From assembly GCA_900769875.1 (NCBI GenBank), contig CAAGII010000146.1:1-53751 (forward strand): a stretch of 53,751 bases of DNA, written 5' to 3'. The number at the start of each line of letters is the position of its first letter. Position 1 is the first letter of the stretch. Below are positions 33,538 to 42,032 of the stretch, in pieces. Under the pieces are notes generated by a model, which worked only from the letters and a program-made list of their open reading frames with translations, did no database searches and was not told where the DNA came from. This DNA comes from Clostridia bacterium (GTDB lineage Bacteria > Bacillota > Clostridia > Christensenellales > Aristaeellaceae). The translations under genes were made by a program, and so were the position numbers.

Positions 33538-34060
33538 GAGGCTGATTATCTTTACCGACAGCGGCGATACGATCATTGATGAGGCGACGCAGGTCTTTGA
33601 TGAGCGCGGCATTGTGCAGACGGCGGATTGCATCCCGGGTGCGGATCGTGTGCTCAGGCAGCTGCATGACGAGGGGTTTACCATCGCACTTGTCGCGGAC
33701 GGCGAGTGGGAATCCTTCCAGAATGTCTATCGCCAAAACGGGCTGGGCGATTGCTTCGACGCGTGGGTGGTTTCCGAGGTGGTCGGCATGCAGAAGCCGG
33801 CGGCGATCATGTTTGAAACGGCTTATCAGAAGCTGGGACTGACTGCTCAGGACAAGCCGCGCATTGTGATGATCGGCAACAATCTGAAAAAGGACGTTGC
33901 CGGCGCGAACCGGCAGGGCTTGACCTCCGTTTGGCTTTCGTGGTCGCCGCGCTACTTTCATACCGTGGAGGAGCCGGACTGGCAGCCTGACTACACCGTG
34001 GAAACCCCGGAAGAGCTGATCCCGCTGCTGCATCGCCTGAATGATCTGCTGGAAGCGTGA
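33527..34060 (+). CDS. HAD-like hydrolase with atypical motif I
   Basis: The 177-residue protein has a HAD fold: motif I region I-I-F-T-D-S-G-D-T-I, motif II-like L-V-A-D-G, K-P in V-V-G-M-Q-K-P, and motif IV M-I-G-N-N-L-K-K-D-V-A-G-A. The nucleophile Asp is present, but the usual Asp two residues later is Gly (D-S-G rather than D-x-D), so phosphatase chemistry may be altered. It overlaps the upstream ATPase gene and lies in a glycosidase operon, which would suit a sugar phosphatase or a regulatory HAD. No substrate can be proposed from sequence. Confidence 0.8.
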   Translation: MKSKRLIIFTDSGDTIIDEATQVFDERGIVQTADCIPGADRVLRQLHDEGFTIALVADGEWESFQNVYRQNGLGDCFDAWVVSEVVGMQKPAAIMFETAYQKLGLTAQDKPRIVMIGNNLKKDVAGANRQGLTSVWLSWSPRYFHTVEEPDWQPDYTVETPEELIPLLHRLNDLLEA

Positions 34061-34077
34061 CGGAAGGAGGGTTCGGT

Positions 34078-35157
34078 TTGGAAAATCTGATACGCGACAA
34101 GCTGAAGCTGCTCATCGACGCTTTCTGTCCCATCCTGTACGAGGATGACGAGACCTTCCTGCGCAACATGAAGGAGCGCAATCTCGCCGGTGATGACATC
34201 CGGCGCTATCAGCACTGGGAATGGACGCAAGGGGTTGGCCTGTACGGCTTTTGGAAGCTGTTTGAAAAGACGGGGGAGCGGCGCTGTCTGGAAATCCTTG
34301 TCAGGTTCTTCGACCAGCAGCTGGACATCGGCTTTCCGGCGCTGAATGTCAACACGGTCACGCCCTTCCTTACCATGGCGTACGTGGGCGAGTACCTGCA
34401 TGAGGAAAGGTACCTGCAGCCCTGCCGCGATGCGGCGGACTGGATTATGAAAAGCTTTCCGCGCACGCAAGAGGGCGGTTTTCAGCATATGACATCGGAT
34501 ACCCTGAACGATCAGGAGCTATGGGATGATACGCTGTTTATGACTGTGCTTTTTCTCGCGAAAATGGGTATGCTCGAAAAAAAGGAAGCCTATGTGCGCG
34601 AAGCGGAGAAGCAGTTTCTGCTGCATGCCCGATACCTTGCCGATCCGGAAACCGGGCTGTGGTATCACGGCTGGACGTTCCATGGCTGTCACCATTTCGC
34701 CGGAGCGTTCTGGGGGCGCGGCAACTGCTGGGTCACCATGGCCATTCCCGAATTCCTGCAAATGACCGACTGCGAGCCCCGGGTGAGAACGCAGCTGACG
34801 CAGGTGCTGCAGCGTCAGGCGGCGAGCCTGCAAAGGCTTCAGAGCCCATCCGGCATGTGGCATACGCTCCTGGATGACCAAACCTCTTATCTGGAAGCCA
34901 GCGCCACCTGCGGCTTTGGCTACGGCCTTATGCGCGGCACCCGCATGGGACTGCTCGATGCTTCCTGCGCACAGACCGCCATGAAGGCGCTGCCGCCCAT
35001 CCTTGACTGCATCGACGCGCAGGGCGTGGTACAGCAGGTATCCTACGGCACGCCCATGGGCCGGGAAAGCAGGGATTTCTACAAGAAGATCGAAATCAAA
35101 CCCATGCCCTACGGACAGGCGCTTGCGATGCTGTTTCTCATTGAGTGTCTTGCATGA
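34078..35157 (+). CDS. GH105 unsaturated uronyl hydrolase (YteR/YesR-like)
   Basis: The 359-residue protein is an (alpha/alpha)6-barrel of the GH105/GH88 clan. Key motifs are W-D-D-T-L-F-M-T-V (residues ~149-157, the catalytic Asp), Y-H-G-W (~196-199) and W-G-R-G-N-C-W (~212-218). These enzymes hydrate the 4,5 double bond of a terminal unsaturated uronic acid, which then falls off the chain, so a polysaccharide lyase must act first. No signal peptide, so cytoplasmic. The start is a TTG at 34078 with GGAAGGAGGG 6 nt before it. Galacturonyl or glucuronyl specificity cannot be decided here. Confidence 0.88.
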   Translation: MENLIRDKLKLLIDAFCPILYEDDETFLRNMKERNLAGDDIRRYQHWEWTQGVGLYGFWKLFEKTGERRCLEILVRFFDQQLDIGFPALNVNTVTPFLTMAYVGEYLHEERYLQPCRDAADWIMKSFPRTQEGGFQHMTSDTLNDQELWDDTLFMTVLFLAKMGMLEKKEAYVREAEKQFLLHARYLADPETGLWYHGWTFHGCHHFAGAFWGRGNCWVTMAIPEFLQMTDCEPRVRTQLTQVLQRQAASLQRLQSPSGMWHTLLDDQTSYLEASATCGFGYGLMRGTRMGLLDASCAQTAMKALPPILDCIDAQGVVQQVSYGTPMGRESRDFYKKIEIKPMPYGQALAMLFLIECLA

Positions 35158-35183
35158 AATACCCGGAACGAGGCGCATTGACG

Positions 35184-38141
35184 ATGAACATTGGCAGACA
35201 ATGGGAGGACAGGCTGCGAATCTGGTCAGAGCAGTTTGAGAAGCACTATCTGCTGGATCGGATCGACCTTGACATGACATACTTCACGACCATGGCACAG
35301 ATTCCCTTTACGGAGGCTGTCAAGGGCGATTTTCAGTCTGCCCCTGCGGGCACAGTGTGGGGGCACAAGTGGGAGTATGGCTGGTTTCATACCACGCTGA
35401 CCGTGCCGGCCTCATGGGAGGGCGAGCGTGTCGTGATTTACCTGCGTACAGCGCAGGAAATGCTGTTATGGGTCAATGGCACAGAGCGCGGCTCGATTGA
35501 CCGCGGACACCCCTATGTTACCCTGACCCGTAACGCGGCTGCGGGCGAGGTTTTCGACATTTACGCGGAGTGCTATGCCGGGCATGGCGTCCGCAACGAG
35601 GGCGCAGGCCCGGTTGCGTATGGAGAACAGTCCGTACCGGAGCCGCCGGAGCGGCAGGTGACGACGGGTCAGTCCTTTGCAGCATGGTGGAATGAGACGG
35701 TGTTTCAGGCGGCCATGGACTACCGAACGCTCTATAGCCTTGTGAAGAAGCTGCCGGACAAAAGTCTCCGCGCCATGAAGATCATCGAAGGGCTCAAGCG
35801 CTTTACCATGACAGCGGATTTTGAGCTGCCTGAGCCTGCGCTGACCGCAAGCGTGGCGCAGGCGGATCAATTACTCAAGCCGCTCCTGGCATGCACCAAC
35901 GGCTCCACCGCGCCTGAATACACCATTTTCGGGCAGTCGCATCTGGACATGGCGTGGCTCTGGCCGGTGGAGGAGACCATGCGCAAAGCAGCGCGAACCT
36001 ATACCAATCAGCTTGCGCTGATGGAGGAGTATCCTTCTTACCGCTTCCTGATGTGCGAGCCGCCGATTCTTGAGTATTTGAAAACCCTTTATCCCGATGT
36101 GTACCGGCGAGTCTGCGCTCAGACGGAGGCGGGAGCATTCATGCCGGAGGGCGCGATGTGGATCGAGTCCGACACCAACATTCTGTCCGGCGAAAGCCTG
36201 ATCCGGCAGTTTGTCTGGGGCAGGCGCTGGTTCAGGCGCGAGTGCGGCGTGGAAGCGCGCATGGCGTGGATGCCCGACACCTTCGGCTTTTCCGCCGCGC
36301 TGCCGCAGATTATGCGCAAGTGCGGCGTTACCTGCTTTGCCACGCAGAAGCTTGTGCGTCAGGATCCCGAGGCAGAACCCTTTCCGTACAATGTGTTCTG
36401 GTGGGAAGGGCTGGATGGCAGCCGGGTGCTGTCACACCTGTTCAAGAAGAACAATGCCAATCTGGACGCGGGCGATCTCATCACCAGATGGGAGGATGAC
36501 CGTGTGCAGACGGAGGGCATTGACGGGATGATGTATCCCTTCGGCTTTGGCGACGGCGGCGGCGGCCCGACGCGCGAAATGCTGGAAATCGCCCTGAGAT
36601 GCCGTGATCTTGAGGGCGCGCCGCGCTGCCGGATGGAAAGCCCGCTGCGATTCTTTGAGCGGCAGCAGCAGGTGGAGAACGTGTATCGGGGCGAATTGTA
36701 TCTCGCATGGCATCGCGGAACGCTCACCTCGCAGTCGCGCACCAAGCGCGCTTTGCGCCGGGCGGAGGTTAGGCTTAAGCAGGCTGAATACTGCCTTGCG
36801 AGGCAGCTTCTGCGTTGCGAGCCGATCAGGCGCACATGGCGCGAACAGATCGAGCAAGCATGGACGCTGCTTCTGTTCAACCAGTTTCACGATATCGCGA
36901 CCGGTACATCAATCGAGCGTGTCCATCAGCGCGCTGAACAGGAACTGCGTCAGGCCGGGGAAATGGCAGACGGAATCATTCGCGCGATTCTGGGAACGCC
37001 GGGCGATCAGCCGGTGGTACACAATCACCTTGGCTGGGATATCCGCTTCCGGGGACAGACGATTCCGGCACAGGGCTGCGCGCGTCTTAAACACGTAGCA
37101 TGTATGGAAAGGGCGACAGTGTGTTCATCGTCCGACGGCTATGTGCTGCGAAACGCCCGGATCACATGTACCGTGAACACAAGGGGAGAGCTCGTCAGCG
37201 TCCGGGACGCAAGCGGCTGGGAGTACTTAAGCGGCACGGCGAATCGTATGCTGATGTTCCATGACGTAAACACCTGCTATGACGCATGGGAGCTTGGCAG
37301 CATGTATGAGGCCATGCCCGTAACGTTAAGCGACGACGCTGCGATCACGGCGGGCGAGGATGAGTACGGCGCGTTCCTTGTGGTGGAACGCATGCTCGGA
37401 AGCTCCCGCATGGAGCAGACCATCCGTCTGGAGCATGAAGGCAGGCGCGTGGATTTCATCACAAAGCTTGACTGGCGCGAGCGGCACAGGATGCTGAAGG
37501 TGGCGTTTCCGCTCTGCGTGTATGCGGAGGAGGCGCTGCATGAGGTGCAGTTCGGCTATGTCCGCAGACCGACGCACCGGTCGCGCTGCCATGATCGCGA
37601 CCGGTACGAGGTGAGCAATCAACGCTACACGGCACTTGCGGATGGCGGACATGGCGCGGCAGTACTCAACGACTGCAAATACGGTGTGAACGTCAGGGAA
37701 AAGGAAATCCGCCTGACACTGATGAAGGCTCCCATGATGCCGGATATGAATGCCGATCAGGGATTGCAGGAATTTACCTATGCCCTTTATCCCTTTGCGG
37801 GTGATTTCGCGCACAGCGGCGTGCTGCGCGAAGCCATGGAGCTCAATGAGCCGCCACTCCTTGGCGAACGGGAGGACGAGAACGGCGTATTCGTCAGCCT
37901 GTGCCCGAACGTGGTGGTGGATACCGTGAAGCCCGCGGATACGGTGGAAAACGCCATTCTTGTCCGCGTGTGGGAGGCGGCTGGCATGCGAACACAGGCA
38001 GAGTTTGCACTGAATCCCCGCATCCAAAGGGTGATGGAAACGAACATGATGGAGGAGGAGCCGCGCGTTTGTTCGCTCCGCGATGGACTGCGCGCTGACT
38101 TCGGGCCGTTTGAGATCAAAACCTTCCTGCTGTATCTGTAG
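35184..38141 (+). CDS. GH38 alpha-mannosidase
   Basis: The 985-residue enzyme shows the GH38 plan. An N-terminal beta-rich domain (~1-200) precedes the catalytic domain with the zinc-binding G-Q-S-H-L-D-M-A-W (~250-258) and the nucleophile Asp in W-M-P-D-T-F-G-F (~363-370). A helical bundle then follows with H-R-G-T-L-T-S-Q, and a large beta-sandwich C-terminus with F-N-Q-F-H-D-I at its entrance. It hydrolyses terminal alpha-mannosides; bacterial members act on host N-glycans, mannans or xanthan side chains. No signal peptide, so it acts inside the cell. The ATG at 35184 follows GAGGCG; an ATG at 35154 overlapping the upstream stop as ATGA is a plausible alternative. Confidence 0.92.
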   Translation: MNIGRQWEDRLRIWSEQFEKHYLLDRIDLDMTYFTTMAQIPFTEAVKGDFQSAPAGTVWGHKWEYGWFHTTLTVPASWEGERVVIYLRTAQEMLLWVNGTERGSIDRGHPYVTLTRNAAAGEVFDIYAECYAGHGVRNEGAGPVAYGEQSVPEPPERQVTTGQSFAAWWNETVFQAAMDYRTLYSLVKKLPDKSLRAMKIIEGLKRFTMTADFELPEPALTASVAQADQLLKPLLACTNGSTAPEYTIFGQSHLDMAWLWPVEETMRKAARTYTNQLALMEEYPSYRFLMCEPPILEYLKTLYPDVYRRVCAQTEAGAFMPEGAMWIESDTNILSGESLIRQFVWGRRWFRRECGVEARMAWMPDTFGFSAALPQIMRKCGVTCFATQKLVRQDPEAEPFPYNVFWWEGLDGSRVLSHLFKKNNANLDAGDLITRWEDDRVQTEGIDGMMYPFGFGDGGGGPTREMLEIALRCRDLEGAPRCRMESPLRFFERQQQVENVYRGELYLAWHRGTLTSQSRTKRALRRAEVRLKQAEYCLARQLLRCEPIRRTWREQIEQAWTLLLFNQFHDIATGTSIERVHQRAEQELRQAGEMADGIIRAILGTPGDQPVVHNHLGWDIRFRGQTIPAQGCARLKHVACMERATVCSSSDGYVLRNARITCTVNTRGELVSVRDASGWEYLSGTANRMLMFHDVNTCYDAWELGSMYEAMPVTLSDDAAITAGEDEYGAFLVVERMLGSSRMEQTIRLEHEGRRVDFITKLDWRERHRMLKVAFPLCVYAEEALHEVQFGYVRRPTHRSRCHDRDRYEVSNQRYTALADGGHGAAVLNDCKYGVNVREKEIRLTLMKAPMMPDMNADQGLQEFTYALYPFAGDFAHSGVLREAMELNEPPLLGEREDENGVFVSLCPNVVVDTVKPADTVENAILVRVWEAAGMRTQAEFALNPRIQRVMETNMMEEEPRVCSLRDGLRADFGPFEIKTFLLYL

Positions 38142-38163
38142 AGGAAGGATGGGAGGAAGCACG

Positions 38164-39798
38164 ATGCGCGAGCATTACAGCATCATACTCCGGGATACCG
38201 AGCGCCATGTGGAGCGTTCGCTGAAAACCCAGAATCTGGATCGGGAGAGTTCGTACTATGGCGCGTTCGCCCAGACAGACGGCGTGTATCAGGCGAAATC
38301 GTCCATCTATCGCGTCGCCGGGATGATCGCCGCTTACTGCAACGAAGATGCCCGCTTCTATCATGACGGGACGGTTTTTGAGCGGATGCAGCTGGGGCTT
38401 GACTATATCGAGCGTGCGCAGCATGAGAACGGGCTGTTTGACTATGTGACCTGTAATTTCTTTTCAGCGCCGGACACGGCGTTCTGCATCGTCAAGCTGA
38501 TACCGCATTACCGTTATCTGAGCTCAAGGGATACGCTGACGGCAGAGGAGGCGAGCATCCGCGACAGGATTGGCAGCGTCATCCATCGCGGCGGCAGAGG
38601 CTTGCTTGCGGGCGGCTTTCATACGCCCAACCACCGCTGGGCAATTGCGTCCGTGCTGTCCATGTGCGGAAGGTTATTTGGCGAGCCGGATCTGACGCAG
38701 GCGGCATTTGCGTACCTGAGGGAGGGCATTGATTGCAACGCGGACGGTGAATACGCCGAAAAGTCAGCCGGCAATTACAACGCGGTCAACAACGACGCCA
38801 TGCTGCTCCTCGCAGAAGCGCTGGATGAGCCTGCCTACGAGGAGCATGTGATCCGCAACCTGCGCATGATGTTGACCTACTGGGAGCCGGATGACAGTGT
38901 GTTCACCGCCAACTCCACGCGCTTTGACAAGGATCGGTTGGTTTATGCGGACGGCTACTATCTTGAGTATCTGTCCATGGGTGTGAAGTATGGCATTCCG
39001 GAGTTCCTTGCGATGGCGAACCATATCTTCGATGTGATCCGGGAAAAGCGCATTCCTTCACCCGAGGTGCTGATGGATCTGATGAACCACCCGGAGTGGA
39101 TTGCGGCAGAATGCCCTCTGAGCGGTACGCCCGAGCATTACCGGGCGTTCTACCAGTCCAGCGGCATCGCGCGTGTGCGCCGCGGGCGGTATACCTATAC
39201 CGTGATGCGTGACAAGTCGAATTTCCTCTATGTCCACAACGGCACCATCAGGCTTGCGGTGAAGATCGGCGGCAGCTTCTGTGAGCATCGCGCGTTCAGG
39301 GCTGAAACCATGCGCATGGATGAAGCAGGCGCGTTCCATCTGCACCAGACCATGCGCGGATGGTATTATCTGCCTTTCCCGGAGAAGCCGGACACATCCG
39401 ACTGGTGGAAAATGGACAACGCCAGCCGTCCCAAACGGCTGGGCCCGGACATGGCGATTGACGTCGCTGTGCGCGAAACCGCCGACGGCCTTGAGGTGGA
39501 GCTTGAAACCTCCGGCGTCGCTGGCGCGCCATGGCGTGTGGAGCTGGCCTTCAGCGGTATCCGGCGCATTTCCAATGAGCATATGACCATGCCCGTGCAT
39601 GGTGATGAAGTGCTTGTGCTACGCGATTCCTTCTTTGACGTGACGAATGATACGGACAAAATGACCATCGGGCCTGCCTTTGGCGTGCATCATTTCACGG
39701 AGGGCAAGGAGGATTCCGAAGCCAAAACCCCCGGCGCGGCGACCGTGTACATGACCGAATATACACCCTTCCGCCGCGTGATAACCATCCGACCCTGA
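38164..39798 (+). CDS. Heparinase II/III-like (alpha/alpha)6 plus beta-sandwich protein, lyase family unassigned
   Basis: The 544-residue protein looks like a two-domain polysaccharide-lyase scaffold. A helical toroid spans ~1-330 and a beta-sandwich ~350-544 starting around Y-T-V-M-R-D-K-S-N-F-L-Y-V. Candidate catalytic residues are in T-P-N-H-R-W (154-159) and D-G-E-Y-A-E-K-S-A-G-N-Y-N (194-206), which recalls the D-G-x-x-x-E-G-S-x-x-Y-H motif of heparinase II/III lyases. I cannot place it in a named PL family. No signal peptide. It is the last gene of the operon, 22 bp after GH38, with GGGAGG before the ATG. A lyase here would make the unsaturated end that the GH105 enzyme needs; a hydrolase is also possible. 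Confidence 0.65.
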   Translation: MREHYSIILRDTERHVERSLKTQNLDRESSYYGAFAQTDGVYQAKSSIYRVAGMIAAYCNEDARFYHDGTVFERMQLGLDYIERAQHENGLFDYVTCNFFSAPDTAFCIVKLIPHYRYLSSRDTLTAEEASIRDRIGSVIHRGGRGLLAGGFHTPNHRWAIASVLSMCGRLFGEPDLTQAAFAYLREGIDCNADGEYAEKSAGNYNAVNNDAMLLLAEALDEPAYEEHVIRNLRMMLTYWEPDDSVFTANSTRFDKDRLVYADGYYLEYLSMGVKYGIPEFLAMANHIFDVIREKRIPSPEVLMDLMNHPEWIAAECPLSGTPEHYRAFYQSSGIARVRRGRYTYTVMRDKSNFLYVHNGTIRLAVKIGGSFCEHRAFRAETMRMDEAGAFHLHQTMRGWYYLPFPEKPDTSDWWKMDNASRPKRLGPDMAIDVAVRETADGLEVELETSGVAGAPWRVELAFSGIRRISNEHMTMPVHGDEVLVLRDSFFDVTNDTDKMTIGPAFGVHHFTEGKEDSEAKTPGAATVYMTEYTPFRRVITIRP

Positions 39799-39841
39799 GC
39801 GGGCGGCGAAACGCATTTCTCGCGCGGCGGTAAAGCCGGCA

Positions 39842-39870
39842 TTGACATTCCTGTGCGTTTTGGTTACAAT
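39842..39870 (+). promoter_or_regulatory. Promoter of trmB
   Basis: TTGACA (39842-39847), a 17-bp spacer and TACAAT (39865-39870), 40 bp before the start codon. No terminator was recognised between the glycan operon and this promoter. Confidence 0.82.
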
Positions 39871-39909
39871 CATGGTACGCTGCACAAGACACAGGAGGCG
39901 TTACCGCTT

Positions 39910-40848
39910 ATGCACATGCGCAAGAAAAAATGGTCACGGCCGGAGCTGGAGGCCTGTCCGTATTTTGTGGCGAACCCGGTTCAGCTGCGCAACGCATGGG
40001 CGGCGCGCTTTGCGCATCAGCAGCCGTTCCATATCGAGCTGGGCTGCGGTAAGGGCGTGTCCACAGCGCAGATGACCAGCGCCAACCGGCAGATCAACTA
40101 CCTCGCCATCGACATCAATCTGGATGTGCTCGGCTGCGCAAGACGGAATCTGGAAGCCGCCTATGGCGATGATCCGATTGAAAACGCGCTGCTGACCAAC
40201 TGCCATATCGAATACATCCATACCATTCTTGGGCCGGAGGACCGGGTCGAGCGCATCTATATCAGCTTCTGCAATCCGTGGTGCGCGCGCCCCAAGCAGC
40301 ACAAGCGCCGCCTGACGCATCCGAGGCAGCTGATGCAGTACCGCGAGTTTCTTGCCGATGGCGGTGAAATATGGTTCAAGACCGATGACGATCAGCTGTT
40401 CCGCGATTCGTTGACCTATTTCTCCGTCTGCGGCTTTGACGCGGCGTACCTGACGGACGATCTGCATGGCAGCGGCTTTGCGCCCAACTATGTTTCGGAG
40501 TATGAAAGGAAATACCTTGCGTCCGGCATGAAGATCCACTTCGGTATCTTCCGCAAGCGACCGGGCAAACTGGAGCTTGATGCGGTCGCGTGGCGTGAGT
40601 GGGAAATGGATGATATGGACGGGGAGGAGCATGCGGTGAAGCACTATACCGTGAAGCGCGTGGTGGAGGATGACTTCGGCTGCGAGGGCTTGCCTGATGG
40701 CGAGGAGCTGCAGGTGACGCTGCTGCTCCTTAACGCGGAGGGCGCGCCGCGGAGGCTTCGCATGGCGGATGCACAGGCGCAGGCGCTTGGCATATGCGAG
40801 GGCACGCGGCTTGCCGTCCATGCGGACGGCGCAATCACCACGGAATGA
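39910..40848 (+). CDS. trmB: tRNA (guanine-46-N7)-methyltransferase with extra C-terminal domain
   Basis: Residues 1-~210 are TrmB. The SAM-binding motif is H-I-E-L-G-C-G-K-G, followed by Y-L-A-I-D-I-N. The diagnostic F-C-N-P-W-C-A-R-P-K-Q-H-K-R-R-L-T-H is the family's N-P-W-P-K-x-R-H-x-x-R-R loop, with Cys replacing the usual Pro of N-P-W-P, and F-K-T-D-D is also present. TrmB makes m7G46 in the variable loop of many tRNAs. The protein is 312 residues, about 95 longer than usual. The tail (~215-312) has a charged W-R-E-W-E-M-D-D-M-D-G-E-E segment and a beta-rich end that I do not recognise. AGGAGG lies upstream of the ATG at 39910; an ATG two codons on is possible. Confidence 0.88.
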   Translation: MHMRKKKWSRPELEACPYFVANPVQLRNAWAARFAHQQPFHIELGCGKGVSTAQMTSANRQINYLAIDINLDVLGCARRNLEAAYGDDPIENALLTNCHIEYIHTILGPEDRVERIYISFCNPWCARPKQHKRRLTHPRQLMQYREFLADGGEIWFKTDDDQLFRDSLTYFSVCGFDAAYLTDDLHGSGFAPNYVSEYERKYLASGMKIHFGIFRKRPGKLELDAVAWREWEMDDMDGEEHAVKHYTVKRVVEDDFGCEGLPDGEELQVTLLLLNAEGAPRRLRMADAQAQALGICEGTRLAVHADGAITTE

Positions 40849-40891
40849 GCATGAAAAAGACCGCGCAGCATGCGCTACGCGGCCGACCTTG

Positions 40892-40921
40892 CCCGGACGG
40901 AGCTGCTCCGCCCGGTTTTTT
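40892..40921 (+). terminator. Terminator between trmB and potD
   Basis: CCGGACGGAGC pairs with GCTCCGCCCGG (one mismatch) and is followed by TTTTTT (40916-40921). It ends trmB and faces the convergent pot operon. Confidence 0.9.
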
Positions 40922-40932
40922 CCATGGCATGG

Positions 40933-41982
40933 TTACTTCGCGTTCTTGACCTGCTGCCACAGCGTGTTCCAGATCACAAGCGCGCTTTCAGACAGGTCGT
41001 GGTAGTATTCGCAGACGGCAACATCCTCGCTGGCGGGGTTCATCACGGTGTTCTGCGTGTACTCGTCGCCCATCAGCTCAATGGCGGCGGTGTTGGGGGA
41101 GGAATACCAGATGTATTCGCAGTTCATCTTCGCGATGTCGGGGCGGCAAAGGAAGTCGATCAGCTTTTCGGCGTTCTCCTTGTTCTTGGCGGTCGCGGGG
41201 ATGACCATGCAGTCCACCCAGATGTTGCTGCCCTCCCTCGGGATGGCATAGGCGAGATCCTCGTTCAGGTCAATGGAATACTGCGCGTCGCCGGAATACA
41301 TCACGGCCAGCGCGCCTTCTCCAGCGACCATTTTGTCCTTGATTTCGTCCATCTGATAGGCTTTGACCACACCGGACTGCTTCTGGGCGATGAGCAGCTT
41401 CGCGGCTGCGTCCAGCTGCATGTAGTTGTCGGTATTCAGGCTGTAGCCGAGGTAGCGCAGCGCCAGGCCGATGCCGTCGCGCAGGCTGTCCATCATGAAG
41501 ATGCTGTCCTGATACTTGTCCCTGTACTTTTCATCAAAGAGGATACTCCAGGAATCCACCGGCTCATCCACCATGGTCGTATTGTACAGGATGCCCAACG
41601 TGCCCCACATGTAGGGAACGGAGTGGGCGTTGTTCGCATCATAGGAGGGATTCCTCAGATCCTCAGAGATGTAGCGGAAGTTGGGCACGTTGTCCAGATT
41701 GATCTCGCTCAGGAGCCCCTTGCGGATCATGCGCTCCACCATGTATTCAGACGGGAACACAAGGTCAAACGCGCCAGGGTTCGCTTCTACCTGAACGATC
41801 ATGTCCTCGTTCTGGGTAAAGCACATGTAGTTGACCTTGATGCCCGTTTCCTCTTCAAAGAGCTGAAGCACGGCCTCGTCGATGTAATCCTCCCAGTTGA
41901 ACACATTCACCACGCCGTCGGCAAGGGCGAGGGATGGCAGCGCAAGAGCAATCACGAGCAGGGAGCAGAGCAGCTTCTTCAT
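40933..41982 (-). CDS. potD: Spermidine/putrescine-binding protein PotD
   Basis: The 349-residue exported binding protein has the PotD/PotF pattern: V-N-V-F-N-W-E-D-Y-I-D at the mature N-terminus, F-D-L-V-F-P-S-E-Y-M-V, and P-Y-M-W-G-T-L-G-I-L-Y-N-T. The acidic and aromatic residues in these segments bind the polyamine. The signal peptide ends A-L-A-D near residue 21, and there is no lipobox cysteine at the cleavage site. It is the last gene of potRABCD, 50 bp after potC. Putrescine or spermidine preference is not decided. Confidence 0.92.
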   Translation of the reverse strand: MKKLLCSLLVIALALPSLALADGVVNVFNWEDYIDEAVLQLFEEETGIKVNYMCFTQNEDMIVQVEANPGAFDLVFPSEYMVERMIRKGLLSEINLDNVPNFRYISEDLRNPSYDANNAHSVPYMWGTLGILYNTTMVDEPVDSWSILFDEKYRDKYQDSIFMMDSLRDGIGLALRYLGYSLNTDNYMQLDAAAKLLIAQKQSGVVKAYQMDEIKDKMVAGEGALAVMYSGDAQYSIDLNEDLAYAIPREGSNIWVDCMVIPATAKNKENAEKLIDFLCRPDIAKMNCEYIWYSSPNTAAIELMGDEYTQNTVMNPASEDVAVCEYYHDLSESALVIWNTLWQQVKNAK

Positions 41983-42032
41983 GTGGATTCCTCCTCAAAA
42001 AATGTGTGGGCAAACGGCTTACGCCGGCGCTT

